Assembly (NCBI GenBank): GCA_964493985.1
Contig: CAZBQL010000035.1
Coordinates: forward strand, 1 to 28,377
From: MGML01 sp964493985
GTDB lineage: Bacteria > Chloroflexota > Dehalococcoidia > Dehalococcoidales > UBA2162
DNA length: 28,377 bases
Direction: 5' to 3'
This document shows, piece after piece, positions 1 through 7,828 of this stretch. Positions within the stretch are counted from its first letter, which is position 1; the number at the start of each line of letters is the position of its first letter. A model generated the notes under the pieces. It worked only from the letters and a program-made list of their open reading frames with translations, had not been told where the DNA came from and did not search any database. Position numbers and translations under genes: made by a program.

Positions 1-338
1 GTAAGCAGTCCCGAGAACGTTCCGGCAGTGGGATGCGCCAGTCCGGCGGCAGGAAAATCCAGGCAGTCGTCATAATCCTGGGTATGGGCTGAAGTGCCGT
101 TCGCCAGGGCTGCCAGGGCTGAGCTTGCCTTGAATCTTCCGCCGATGACCGTTGCTTCCGGCGGCGACTGGGCTTCCCTGACCATCTCGATCATCATCTG
201 GCCGGACGGTTCCTGGCTGCCGGACATCGTTACCGCCAGGTTATCCAGTATCGCGTGCTTCGCCGCTTTAATAACCTCCGGTGGAATATCCTTGTAATTG
301 GTATTTATAATGAACTTGCATAATCCTTCTGTAAACAT
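1..338 (-). CDS. MmgE/PrpD family protein, N-terminal part (runs off the window)
   Basis: The gene reads leftward and leaves the window after 112 codons, so only its N-terminus is visible. The translation starts MFTEGLCKFIINTNYKDIPP and contains an NGTSAHTQDYDD segment followed by GLAHPTAG. This is the characteristic N-terminal helical-domain pattern of the MmgE/PrpD family (2-methylcitrate dehydratase, cis-aconitate decarboxylase, iminodisuccinate epimerase relatives). The family is too broad to assign a substrate. The ATG at 338-336 is preceded by GAGGTGA at good spacing, and a promoter-like pair lies just upstream (368-395). Family membership is fairly secure; the reaction is unknown. Confidence 0.82.
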   Translation of the reverse strand, partial: MFTEGLCKFIINTNYKDIPPEVIKAAKHAILDNLAVTMSGSQEPSGQMMIEMVREAQSPPEATVIGGRFKASSALAALANGTSAHTQDYDDCLDFPAAGLAHPTAGTFSGLL

Positions 339-367
339 ACTCTCTCACCTCTCACATTTTTTAAAAT

Positions 368-395
368 AGTATACCTATCAACGAGTATTGTTCAA
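368..395 (-). promoter_or_regulatory. Candidate sigma-70 type promoter for the MmgE/PrpD gene
   Basis: On the minus strand, TTGAAC (395-390) and TATACT (373-368) are separated by 16 bp and lie about 30 bp upstream of the start codon at 338. The match is 4/6 and 5/6 to consensus. Prediction only. Confidence 0.4.
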
Positions 396-413
396 GTAGT
401 AGAGAGAATAATA

Positions 414-476
414 CTACCTCTTAGCCGTTTTCATACCGATGTTTGTCCTGAAGTACCTGAGGTATTCATCGATATG
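414..476 (-). pseudogene. Remnant of a peptide-binding protein C-terminus
   Basis: The minus strand encodes 20 residues, HIDEYLRYFRTN then IGMKTAKR, followed by TAG. They align without gaps to the last residues of the intact substrate-binding protein at 949-2724 (NINEYLMYFWID then SDMKTAMGD and TAG). The DNA is also about 74% identical by my hand count over 54 positions. No homologous upstream coding sequence remains, because the hicBA genes begin there. This looks like the 3' end of a duplicated or displaced binding-protein gene. The alternative is chance similarity, which is unlikely given that frame, order and stop all agree. Confidence 0.6.
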
Positions 477-477
477 G

Positions 478-483
478 TATAAT
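478..483 (+). promoter_or_regulatory. Candidate -10 element for hicBA
   Basis: A perfect TATAAT lies here with no clear -35. Transcription would begin near 490, right at the GGTGAG (491-496) that serves as ribosome binding site. This favours a start at 501 or 504 rather than the GTG at 492. Confidence 0.4.
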
Positions 484-503
484 TCGGTACGGTGAGTAAG
501 ATG

Positions 504-719
504 ATGAAGAATTACACAGCGAAATATACTCGTATAGACTCAGGTTACATGGGACAACTCGTCGAGTGGCCTGAAGTAATCACCGAAGGGAAAGACATTG
601 ATGAATGCCGCGAACTCCTGAGAGATGCACTCCTAGAGATGGTCAAAGCATATAAACAGCAAGGGAAAGAACTACCAAGAGGTGGAGACTTGCTGGAACA
701 GCTAGTTGTTGAGGCATAG
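504..719 (+). CDS. hicB: HicB-like antitoxin (type II toxin-antitoxin)
   Basis: This small protein of about 71 residues has the UPF0150/HicB partial RNase H-like fold pattern: YTAKYTRIDSGYMGQLVEWP, then EGKDIDECRELLRDALLEMV, then a short C-terminal tail. HicB proteins bind and neutralise the HicA ribonuclease and usually repress their own operon. I chose ATG 504 because GGTGAG (491-496) sits 7 bases ahead of it and the TATAAT at 478-483 would place the transcript start near 490. ATG 501 is also possible, and a GTG at 492 would add four residues but would have no leader. No separate C-terminal DNA-binding domain is visible. The toxin follows immediately, and the antitoxin-first order is reversed from classical hicAB. 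Confidence 0.8.
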   Translation: MKNYTAKYTRIDSGYMGQLVEWPEVITEGKDIDECRELLRDALLEMVKAYKQQGKELPRGGDLLEQLVVEA

Positions 720-720
720 A

Positions 721-909
721 GTGTCCGTCAAACGACGAGAACTGGTCAAGTATTTCACGCAAAATGGATTTTATCTCCTCAGGGAAGGTCAGAAACATTC
801 CATCTATACAAACGGAGAAAATACAGTGCCAGTGAAAAGACACAGGACACTCGACAGGATAACCGCGAATGAATTGTGTAAACAAGCTGGACTTTCTCCG
901 AAGTTTTAA
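721..909 (+). CDS. hicA: HicA-like mRNA interferase toxin
   Basis: This 62-residue protein reads MSVKRRELVKYFTQNGFYLL, then REGQKHSIYTNG, then PVKRHRTLDRITANELCKQAG. It matches the HicA double-stranded-RNA-binding-like fold, with the catalytic histidine in the GQKHSIYTN segment. HicA toxins bind mRNA and cleave it when free of HicB. The GTG at 721 is chosen because it follows the hicB stop by one base and GAGG (711-714, inside the hicB end) is at suitable spacing. A TTG at 706 would overlap hicB and lacks a better ribosome site. The gene appears intact. Confidence 0.85.
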   Translation: MSVKRRELVKYFTQNGFYLLREGQKHSIYTNGENTVPVKRHRTLDRITANELCKQAGLSPKF

Positions 910-948
910 CTAAGCAATACAAAGCATTGTTTCAGTCCGAATCATATC

Positions 949-2724
949 CTAATCCCCCATCGCAGTCTTCATATCACTGTCGATCCAGAAGTACATGAGG
1001 TATTCATTGATGTTATCATTGCCTCCGCCGCCGGCGGCCCCATAGTAGTTCTGGAGCCAGGGCCACCATACCACGAATGAGTGAGGCGCAGGGAGATAGA
1101 TCGGTACTGCCATCTCTAGCTCGTAGGGCCCGATCCCCTTCAATATCCGGGCTGCTTCGTCATCATCGATACCCCTGTACCGTGCTACCGTATTGTACGC
1201 CTCCTGGATGCGAGAGTCCCTGACCCGGCTGTAATTATATGGGCTTCCTTCAATCATAGACGTCATTGCCTGGGGATTGAGAAGGGAATCAGGAGCATAC
1301 ACCACCGACTGCGAGGTCGATCCAAGCCATTCTGTCAGATACGCGATCTCCATATCGATGTTCGCTTCTCTGAGGTATTCCTTGATTATCGAGAGAAAAT
1401 CCGTGTGCTGAGCAGCGGCATACAGCGTAAAATTAAAACCGTCCGGGTAACCGGCATCGATCACCATCTGTCTGGCTCTTTTTACATCATGACCAAACAG
1501 GTCCTGGATTATTTGAGACTGTTCTTCCAGAGGAGTGTATATTCTCTCGAACACAGGCAGATCAGGATACGGCCAGGTCAGGAGTTCGGCATGGCTGTTA
1601 TAATAATCGTCCACCAGCTCCTGTTGGTTGACCGCCATATTCATGGCTTGACGGATCCTGATATCTCTAAAAGGAAGAGATTCATCATCAAGGCGAGGCC
1701 ATATCATGAAAACAGCGGAACCCGCGTATTCTTTCACCTCCAGTTGAGGGTGTTTACTTAGCAAAAAATCGGCTTCATCCCAGTCTGTGATCGTCATCGA
1801 GACAGTAGATGCAATATCAACCTGTCCGGTCCTGAATGCCGCTTGCTGTTGTTCCATGTTGAAAAGAACCAATTCTTCAACACCATCAGCGTACGGTAAG
1901 CTGTTCTCCGGGTGAAGAGGATCGGTCTGCCAGTAATCGGGATTTCTTACATATTCGATGCGGCTGTTCACCTCATATCTATCGATCATATATGGTCCGG
2001 TACCGATAAACTGTCGCCAGTCTGTGAGAGGTTCACCATCGTTCGCCTCTACAGCGTCGGGACACAGCATCCACAAATGATCGCCGATAACCGACGCCAT
2101 CACGCCCTGCCACACCGGGTTTACCCTGACCTCGACGGTATATCTGTCATTCGCCTGGACCTCGAGCGGGGCCATCCCTGTCCTGGTGTACTGCGCATAA
2201 TTGAAAGAGTCCGGAGAAGAGAAATGCCTTTTGATATTCCAGGCGACATCTTCCGCGGTCAATTCCCTGCCGTTTGCCGGTTCTTTATCCCACCAGTGAA
2301 CTCCCTGGCGAATATAATAGATGATAGTCTCGCTATCAGGCATTTCCCAGTCTTCTGCCAGCCTTCCGGTCAGCGTATCTACAAAACCGCCGTAACCACT
2401 CGTCCAGTCATTCTCATTCGTACCGGCCGGACCTTTCGCCCAGTCCCCGCCAAGCAGCTCCTCACCCATCATCGCGATAATGGACGTATCCGAGCCGGCC
2501 GGGTCCGCGTAATCCCAGGTATACCAGTTGGCAATACGCAGCTTGTTATGTATTCCGCCATATTTTGGAATGGTCGGATCGTCAAAATCGGCATAATCAA
2601 TAGCAGCCATATCATCCGTATCCGCATCCTTATAGAGCCACGATGACAATGCCGGTGACGCCAGTAGCAGGATACCCAGTAAAATCCCTATAGCGAATAT
2701 GACATACCAGTAAGGCTTTTTCAC
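949..2724 (-). CDS. ABC transporter substrate-binding protein, family 5 (peptide/nickel type)
   Basis: The protein is 591 residues long. It has an N-terminal membrane segment (residues about 6-30, rich in Ile, Leu and Gly) that acts as a signal anchor; I see no lipobox Cys. The mature part has DppA/OppA-like features: YGGIHNKLRIANWYTWDYAD, LTGRLAEDWEMPDSETIIYY, then a GRELTAEDVAWNIKRH segment and IRIRQAMNMAVNQQELVDDYY. Such proteins bind peptides, metal complexes or small oligomers outside the membrane and hand them to a permease. No permease or ATPase gene lies nearby, so it is an orphan here. The start is a GTG (2724-2722) with AAAGGAG 11 bases upstream. A second, decayed copy of its last 20 codons lies at 414-476. 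The ligand is unknown. Confidence 0.85.
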   Translation of the reverse strand: MKKPYWYVIFAIGILLGILLLASPALSSWLYKDADTDDMAAIDYADFDDPTIPKYGGIHNKLRIANWYTWDYADPAGSDTSIIAMMGEELLGGDWAKGPAGTNENDWTSGYGGFVDTLTGRLAEDWEMPDSETIIYYIRQGVHWWDKEPANGRELTAEDVAWNIKRHFSSPDSFNYAQYTRTGMAPLEVQANDRYTVEVRVNPVWQGVMASVIGDHLWMLCPDAVEANDGEPLTDWRQFIGTGPYMIDRYEVNSRIEYVRNPDYWQTDPLHPENSLPYADGVEELVLFNMEQQQAAFRTGQVDIASTVSMTITDWDEADFLLSKHPQLEVKEYAGSAVFMIWPRLDDESLPFRDIRIRQAMNMAVNQQELVDDYYNSHAELLTWPYPDLPVFERIYTPLEEQSQIIQDLFGHDVKRARQMVIDAGYPDGFNFTLYAAAQHTDFLSIIKEYLREANIDMEIAYLTEWLGSTSQSVVYAPDSLLNPQAMTSMIEGSPYNYSRVRDSRIQEAYNTVARYRGIDDDEAARILKGIGPYELEMAVPIYLPAPHSFVVWWPWLQNYYGAAGGGGNDNINEYLMYFWIDSDMKTAMGD

Positions 2725-2800
2725 GGATATAATGTCTCCTTTAAAAGGATGATTTATCTCAATCGTATTTGAATATCATTTCAAGACGAAATCGAGCCTA

Positions 2801-2829
2801 ATGCTACCACCGGCAGGCTCAAATGTCAA
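2801..2829 (-). promoter_or_regulatory. Candidate promoter for the substrate-binding protein
   Basis: A perfect TTGACA (2829-2824) and TAGCAT (2806-2801) are separated by 17 bp on the minus strand. This implies a leader of about 70 nt before the GTG start. Prediction from consensus match only. Confidence 0.5.
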
Positions 2830-2869
2830 TACCTGAATGATTTTTTATGCGGTTTTGGTTAATTCTATA

Positions 2870-2969
2870 CTCACCCCCTGTATACCCCTCGCACGCAGTA
2901 CCATCATCAGCTAAAAAAATCAGCTTGCGTGAAAGGGGGAATAAGTAACTGAAAGGGGGCAGGGGTGAG
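2870..2969. repeat. Nested inverted repeat in an otherwise gene-free interval (2725-3104)
   Basis: The outer arms are CTCACCCCCTG (2870-2880) and CAGGGGTGAG (2960-2969). Inner arms CCCCTCGCACGCAG (2885-2898) and CTTGCGTGAAAGGGG (2924-2938) pair imperfectly. The short direct repeat GAAAGGGGG occurs at 2931-2939 and 2951-2959. The element lies downstream of nfnB on the minus strand, but no T-run makes it a clear terminator. It could be a small mobile-element remnant or a structured RNA. The rest of 2725-3104 holds only the promoter noted at 2801-2829. Confidence 0.4.
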
Positions 2970-3104
2970 GAATATTATGCCTCTAAATACAAACAGTACC
3001 AAATAATGCTGGTTATAACAGGAATTCAATAAAGGAAAACAGGTAAGTACTATCAGTGGAAATAGAATCAGATGATAGTGAATATTAGACTTGAACGACT
3101 TCGT

Positions 3105-4502
3105 CTAGCTCCTCAGGAACCTGTCCATATCGGCAGCCGCCCGTTTACCGGCGCCCATCGCACTGATAACGGTCGCCGCGCCGGTGACGATATCACCGCC
3201 AGCCCAGACTCTGTCTTTGACTGTCTTTCCGGTCTCTTCGTCGGCAATCACCGTGCCGCGGTTGGTCGTCTCCAGCCCTTTCGTCGTGCTGGCGATAAGC
3301 GGATTTGGTGTGGTACCGAGAGCAACCACCGCCACGTCCACATCCAGAGTAAACTCACTCCCCTCTTTAACTATCGGGCGACGCCGCCCGCTGTCGTCCG
3401 GTTCGCCGAGTTCCATCTGGTAGCATTCCACCGCCACAAGCTGGTTTTTATCGTTGCCGATGAACTGCTTGGGGTTGGTCAGCAGCCTGAAATCGATGCC
3501 TTCTTCCATGGCGTTTTCCACTTCCTCACGCCGCGCCGGCATCTCTTCCTCCGACCTTCTGTAGATTATGTAAACTTTTTCGGAACCAAGCCGGAGAGCA
3601 CACCGGGCGGAGTCCATCGCCACGTTGCCACCGCCTATGACGGCTACCCTCCTGCCGAGCTTGACCGGCGTATCATACTCCGGGAACATGTAGGCCTTCA
3701 TTAAGTTGACACGGGTGAGGTACTCATTGGCTGAATAAATACCGTTCAGGTTCTCGCCGGGCACGTTCATGAACATGGGAAGTCCGGCGCCAGTGCCCAG
3801 AAATACCGCATCGTAGCCGTCCTCCAGCAGTTCGTCTATCGTCGATATCCTGCCGACGACCGAGTCCAGCTTGAGTTCCACTCCCAGCGACTTTACGAAA
3901 TCGACTTCCTTCTGGACTATTGCCTTGGGCAGCCTGAATTCGGGAATACCGTACATCAGCACGCCACCAGCGACGTGAAGCGCTTCAAACATGGTGACGT
4001 CGTGTCCGTACCTGGCAAGGTCGGCTGCGGCTGTCAGTCCGGCTGGCCCGGTCCCTACTACCGCTACTTTCTTGCCTGTCTGTGGCGGTAGTTCAGGTTT
4101 CTTTTCTTCATCGGTCATGTTCTGGCGTTCCCAGTCGGCAACGTACCGTTCGAGACGACCGATGGCTATCGGAGCGCCCATTCTGTTCAGCGTACATTTA
4201 GACTCACACTGCGATTCCTGCGGGCATACCCTGCCGCAGACACCCGGCAGAGCATTTTTGCTCTTTAGTATCCTGACCGCCTCCTTCATATCGCCTTCAC
4301 GCAGGGCTTTGATGAAGTCAGGGATATCCACGTTGACCGGGCATCCCTCGACGCAGTTTCGTGTCTTGCATTGTATACAACGATCAGCCTCAGCCTGTGC
4401 CTGCTCGGGACCGTAACCAAGCGCCACCTCGCGGTAGTTCTTCGCCCTTACTTTCGGCTCCTGCCTCGGCATCTCCTCGCGATTCAGATTAACTTTTGCC
4501 AT
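3105..4502 (-). CDS. nfnB: NfnB-like subunit (GltD-type FAD/NADPH oxidoreductase with two FeS clusters)
   Basis: This 465-residue protein starts with the GltD-type iron-sulfur domain: RCIQCKTRNCVEGCPVNVDI at about residues 40-60, then GVCGRVCPQESQCESKC. These Cys groups bind two [4Fe-4S] clusters. An FAD Rossmann motif (VVGTGPAGLTAAADLARYG) and an NAD(P) motif (VIGGGNVAMDSARCALRLGS) follow, then the YRRSEEEMPARREEVENA signature. In NfnAB the large subunit bifurcates electrons between NADPH, ferredoxin and NADH. Sulfide dehydrogenase SudA and glutamate synthase small subunit are close relatives. It follows nfnA by 12 bp and is last in the minus-strand redox operon. Pairing with the adjacent FNR-like subunit favours NfnB over plain GltD. 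CAGGA lies ahead of the ATG start. Confidence 0.85.
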   Translation of the reverse strand: MAKVNLNREEMPRQEPKVRAKNYREVALGYGPEQAQAEADRCIQCKTRNCVEGCPVNVDIPDFIKALREGDMKEAVRILKSKNALPGVCGRVCPQESQCESKCTLNRMGAPIAIGRLERYVADWERQNMTDEEKKPELPPQTGKKVAVVGTGPAGLTAAADLARYGHDVTMFEALHVAGGVLMYGIPEFRLPKAIVQKEVDFVKSLGVELKLDSVVGRISTIDELLEDGYDAVFLGTGAGLPMFMNVPGENLNGIYSANEYLTRVNLMKAYMFPEYDTPVKLGRRVAVIGGGNVAMDSARCALRLGSEKVYIIYRRSEEEMPARREEVENAMEEGIDFRLLTNPKQFIGNDKNQLVAVECYQMELGEPDDSGRRRPIVKEGSEFTLDVDVAVVALGTTPNPLIASTTKGLETTNRGTVIADEETGKTVKDRVWAGGDIVTGAATVISAMGAGKRAAADMDRFLRS

Positions 4503-4514
4503 AAATGTATCCTG

Positions 4515-5354
4515 TTATACCTTAGTCCAGTTCCTGCATTCGAACATCTGCAGTGATTCTACTTCCTCAGCCAGGTACTGCACCTGCCTTGCCAGCAGCA
4601 GGTCCCAGTCCACCTCGTGCGCATCGAACTCCGGTCCGTCGACACAGGCGAACTTGGTTGTACCGCCAACCTCTACACGACAGCAGCCGCACATCCCGGT
4701 CCCGTCTACCATTATCGGGCTAAGGTGAACAATTGTCTTTATCCCTAGATCTTTCGTCGCTTCGGCCACATTCCTCATCATGAAGGTACAGCCTATCGCA
4801 ACGACAAGGTCAGGCTTCTCATTATCCCGGATATACTTATCTATCTTCTCCGAGATCCATTCCTGGTATGAATCAGTATCATCGCCGCTGATTGTTATCA
4901 ATTCATCACATGATTCCTCGAGCTTGTCCTGCCAGTAAAGCAGCCTGTTACTCCTGCCTTCGATGATGGATATAACCTTGTTACCGGCTTCCTTCATTGC
5001 CCTGGCAATCGGCGTAATACCGCCGATACCGTAACAGCCGCCGATGCACAGGACAGTTCCTACTTTCTCGATTTCTGTTGGTTTTCCCAGAGGCCCGGTA
5101 AAGTTCTCGATGTAGTCACCGGTTTTCAACGACGCCATCTTCCCGGTGGTTGTACCCACCTCCATGAATATGACGGTGATGCTGCCTTCCTCGGGATCAG
5201 CGTCGGCAATAGTCATCGGAATACGTTCGCCGTATTCGTCCACTCTTACAATAACAAACTGGCCCGGAAGCGCTTTTTTCGCTATTTCAGGCGCTTCGAT
5301 CTTCACAATCTGCAGATTCGGTACCAGGTTTTCTTTCAGCAGGATCTTATACAA
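4515..5354 (-). CDS. nfnA: NfnA-like subunit (ferredoxin-NADP reductase family, NADH side)
   Basis: The 279-residue protein has an N-terminal FAD-binding beta-barrel (GQFVIVRVDEYGERIPMTIA), a nucleotide-binding Rossmann domain (VLCIGGCYGIGGITPIARAM), and a C-terminal [2Fe-2S] site in GTGMCGCCRVEV then FACVDGPEFDAHEVDWD. This is the architecture of NfnA and SudB, which oxidise or reduce NAD(H) and pass electrons to the NfnB partner. The same fold occurs in dihydroorotate dehydrogenase electron-transfer subunits, but the neighbour (nfnB) settles the call. The start is TTG at 5354-5352 with GAGGGTGG upstream, overlapping the end of the preceding gene. The ORF is complete and the spacing suggests translational coupling. 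Confidence 0.85.
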   Translation of the reverse strand: MYKILLKENLVPNLQIVKIEAPEIAKKALPGQFVIVRVDEYGERIPMTIADADPEEGSITVIFMEVGTTTGKMASLKTGDYIENFTGPLGKPTEIEKVGTVLCIGGCYGIGGITPIARAMKEAGNKVISIIEGRSNRLLYWQDKLEESCDELITISGDDTDSYQEWISEKIDKYIRDNEKPDLVVAIGCTFMMRNVAEATKDLGIKTIVHLSPIMVDGTGMCGCCRVEVGGTTKFACVDGPEFDAHEVDWDLLLARQVQYLAEEVESLQMFECRNWTKV

Positions 5355-5366
5355 TTAGTCCACCCT

Positions 5367-7814
5367 CTATTTTTCCAGTTTTACGGCACACAGACCATAT
5401 TCCTTCAAGCCGGTAACCTTATCGGCAGCCGGGTTCAGTATGCCGTAAGCAAAGTGAAGCGGTAAAGCGACCACTCCGGCCGGTACCGTGTTCTTTACCC
5501 TTACCTTGACAGGCAGGTTTCCCCACCTGGAAGCCAGTTTTACTTCGCTGCCGTTCTCCAGGTCCATCACCCCAGCATCATTATGGTTGATAACAAGTTC
5601 GGGTTCGCCTTCGAGCATGCTGAACTCTCCCAGTCCGACATCCATCGCCGCAGCATTGAAATAATACAGGCTCGGTACGGTTATCAGCATTAACGGATGG
5701 TCTTTATTCGTCTTCACCGACGATGCTTTATAATCGATATCGGTAATTCCACCTGGATTTGCTCCATCTATCGTTACTGTCTTCTTAATTTCGGAGGTAA
5801 TACCGCCGGCACTCCTGTAAGCAAATCCTTTGCTGCCCGTTCGCTTGCCTATCTGGCAGGTTATCCACCAGTCCGGCTTCGATTCACCGCGCGGCTCCAC
5901 GGCCTTGTTTACCTTCCTCGTTACGCGACCGCCGCAGGTAACAGTCCCCTGTTTTTCAGTCAGTGCGGCAGACGGAAGGACAACATCGGCGTTCTGAGCC
6001 GTTGACGACAGGAACATTGTCTGGACTGCCAGGAACTGCAGTTTATCGAGTCTCCCTTTCAGCCTGGGATCATCTCCGATGATATAAGCAGCTTTTATCC
6101 TGCCCTTTTCAATCGCCGTGACCATTTCATCGAAAGACAGACCGGGATTATCGACCGGCTGGTACCCGGGTCCGTAATCCGGCATCACACCCATGTCGCA
6201 GGCGCCCAGGACATTATTCGTACCGCTGACGGGATTGACTCCAATAGAAGGTTTCTTTACCTTGCCAGTCTTCGCCGCCATACCGTTCAGAGCGGATATC
6301 AGATTGTCTGCTCCTGACTGCTGAAGTATGCCTTCACCATAAAGAATACCGGCTGATTTCGCCCCGGCATATAGCCCGGCAGTTTCCTCGATCTGTTCCG
6401 CCGGGACTCCGGTTATCCTGGATGCCTTTGCCGGTTCGACTGTCTTCATCAGACCACCAATCAACACCAGCTCGGTACCGGGCTTGTACTGGAGCCATAG
6501 CTCGGCTGACTTGCATAGTCCGTTGCGGTAAGGGCTGGCAACGATTAATTTGCCGCCGTTATCGACCGCCCGTTTTATCTCCACGGCAATCACCGGCTGG
6601 GAAAGTGTAGGGTCTGTACCGATAGTAAGGATACAGCCCGTACCGGCAATCTTTGAGATATAATCTTTGGTTTCTCCCCTGCCCGGTTTAGGAACCTGCC
6701 CCAGCCTGGCAGCATGGTCTATATTATTGGTACCCAGAACCGTCCGCGCCAGTTTCTGGAGTACGTAATTATCTTCATTCGTTGCATCCGAGCAGTTAAT
6801 TACCGCTATCTCATCGCCCTTGTATTTACTGAATTGTTCAGCGACTGTATTGAGCGCTTTATCCCAGCTTTCCTGGACAAGTTCATTGTTACGTTTCATC
6901 AATGGGACTTTAAGTCGCTTTGTGTGATTCACGATTTCAGCAATACCGAAACGTCCTCTCACGCAGGACTGGCCCTTATTGACGCTCTCCGCAACCGGAA
7001 CTAAGCCGATAACCCTGCCTTCTCTAACTTCAACTTCGAACTGGCAGCCAACGCCGCAGTAAGGGCAGGTGGTAATGACCGTTTCGTCAGGCAGACCTTC
7101 CCATTTCCGGCGTCTGTCTGAAAGCGCTCCGGTAGGGCAGATGTCGACGCAGGCGCCGCAGAAACGGCAGTCCGCTTCCTGCAGTGTTTCACCGAACGCG
7201 GTCCCTACCAGGGCGTCACGGCTTCGTAAAGTAAAAGCTATCGCTCCGATTCCCCTGACTTCCTGGCAAACTCTGACACAACGACCGCACAGGATACAGA
7301 GATTGTAGTCCCGCTGAAGGAAAGGGTCTCTCTTGTCGGGAATCAGGTCCCTGGACCTGGACGTAACCCTGATCTCGGTCATGCCTACGTATTCGGAGAC
7401 CTCCTGCAGTTCGCACTGTCCTTTGTTCGGACAGAACTTGCATCCGGTGGTCATACCAACCTTTCGCATTGAGTCCCGGTACGGATCGCAGTCATTCCTC
7501 CGGTCGCAGGTCACACAGGAATGTGGATGGTTTGCCAGCATCAGTTCCAGGAATCCTCTTCTCAATGCCTGGAGTTGCTCGGTATTGGTATGGACGACCA
7601 TCCCATCGGTAGCCGGAGTGGTGCAGGAAGTGGGAAATCCCCTCATTTTTTCTATCTCAACGATACAGACACGGCAGCCGCCATACGGAGTCAGGTACTT
7701 GTGGTAGCACAACGTCGGTATATATACTCCCGCCGCTTCGGCGGCATTCAATACTGTAACACCGCTCTCCACGGTAACCTGTTTATCATCTATGGTCAGT
7801 GTTATCTTACTCAT
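5367..7814 (-). CDS. NuoG/FdhA-like iron-sulfur molybdopterin-fold subunit lacking the catalytic Sec/Cys
   Basis: This 815-residue protein is built like the alpha subunit of NAD-linked formate dehydrogenases. It has a [2Fe-2S] domain (C36, C47, C50, C64), a His-Cys3 site (HPHSC then C103 and C109), a Cys-rich site (C125, C128, C134), an eight-Cys ferredoxin domain (C173-C183 and C216-C226), and a molybdopterin-type domain whose own [4Fe-4S] uses C250, C253, C257 and C284. At the position of the catalytic Sec/Cys-His pair the sequence is NNIDHAARLGQ, with Gly372 and Gln373. It is therefore unlikely to oxidise formate itself. As in complex I NuoG, it may serve as an electron wire. It lies between the NuoEF-GltD gene and nfnA, 14 and 12 bp from its neighbours. 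The start ATG has no strong ribosome site close by. Confidence 0.8.
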   Translation of the reverse strand: MSKITLTIDDKQVTVESGVTVLNAAEAAGVYIPTLCYHKYLTPYGGCRVCIVEIEKMRGFPTSCTTPATDGMVVHTNTEQLQALRRGFLELMLANHPHSCVTCDRRNDCDPYRDSMRKVGMTTGCKFCPNKGQCELQEVSEYVGMTEIRVTSRSRDLIPDKRDPFLQRDYNLCILCGRCVRVCQEVRGIGAIAFTLRSRDALVGTAFGETLQEADCRFCGACVDICPTGALSDRRRKWEGLPDETVITTCPYCGVGCQFEVEVREGRVIGLVPVAESVNKGQSCVRGRFGIAEIVNHTKRLKVPLMKRNNELVQESWDKALNTVAEQFSKYKGDEIAVINCSDATNEDNYVLQKLARTVLGTNNIDHAARLGQVPKPGRGETKDYISKIAGTGCILTIGTDPTLSQPVIAVEIKRAVDNGGKLIVASPYRNGLCKSAELWLQYKPGTELVLIGGLMKTVEPAKASRITGVPAEQIEETAGLYAGAKSAGILYGEGILQQSGADNLISALNGMAAKTGKVKKPSIGVNPVSGTNNVLGACDMGVMPDYGPGYQPVDNPGLSFDEMVTAIEKGRIKAAYIIGDDPRLKGRLDKLQFLAVQTMFLSSTAQNADVVLPSAALTEKQGTVTCGGRVTRKVNKAVEPRGESKPDWWITCQIGKRTGSKGFAYRSAGGITSEIKKTVTIDGANPGGITDIDYKASSVKTNKDHPLMLITVPSLYYFNAAAMDVGLGEFSMLEGEPELVINHNDAGVMDLENGSEVKLASRWGNLPVKVRVKNTVPAGVVALPLHFAYGILNPAADKVTGLKEYGLCAVKLEK

Positions 7815-7828
7815 TCCGGGTTAAATGT

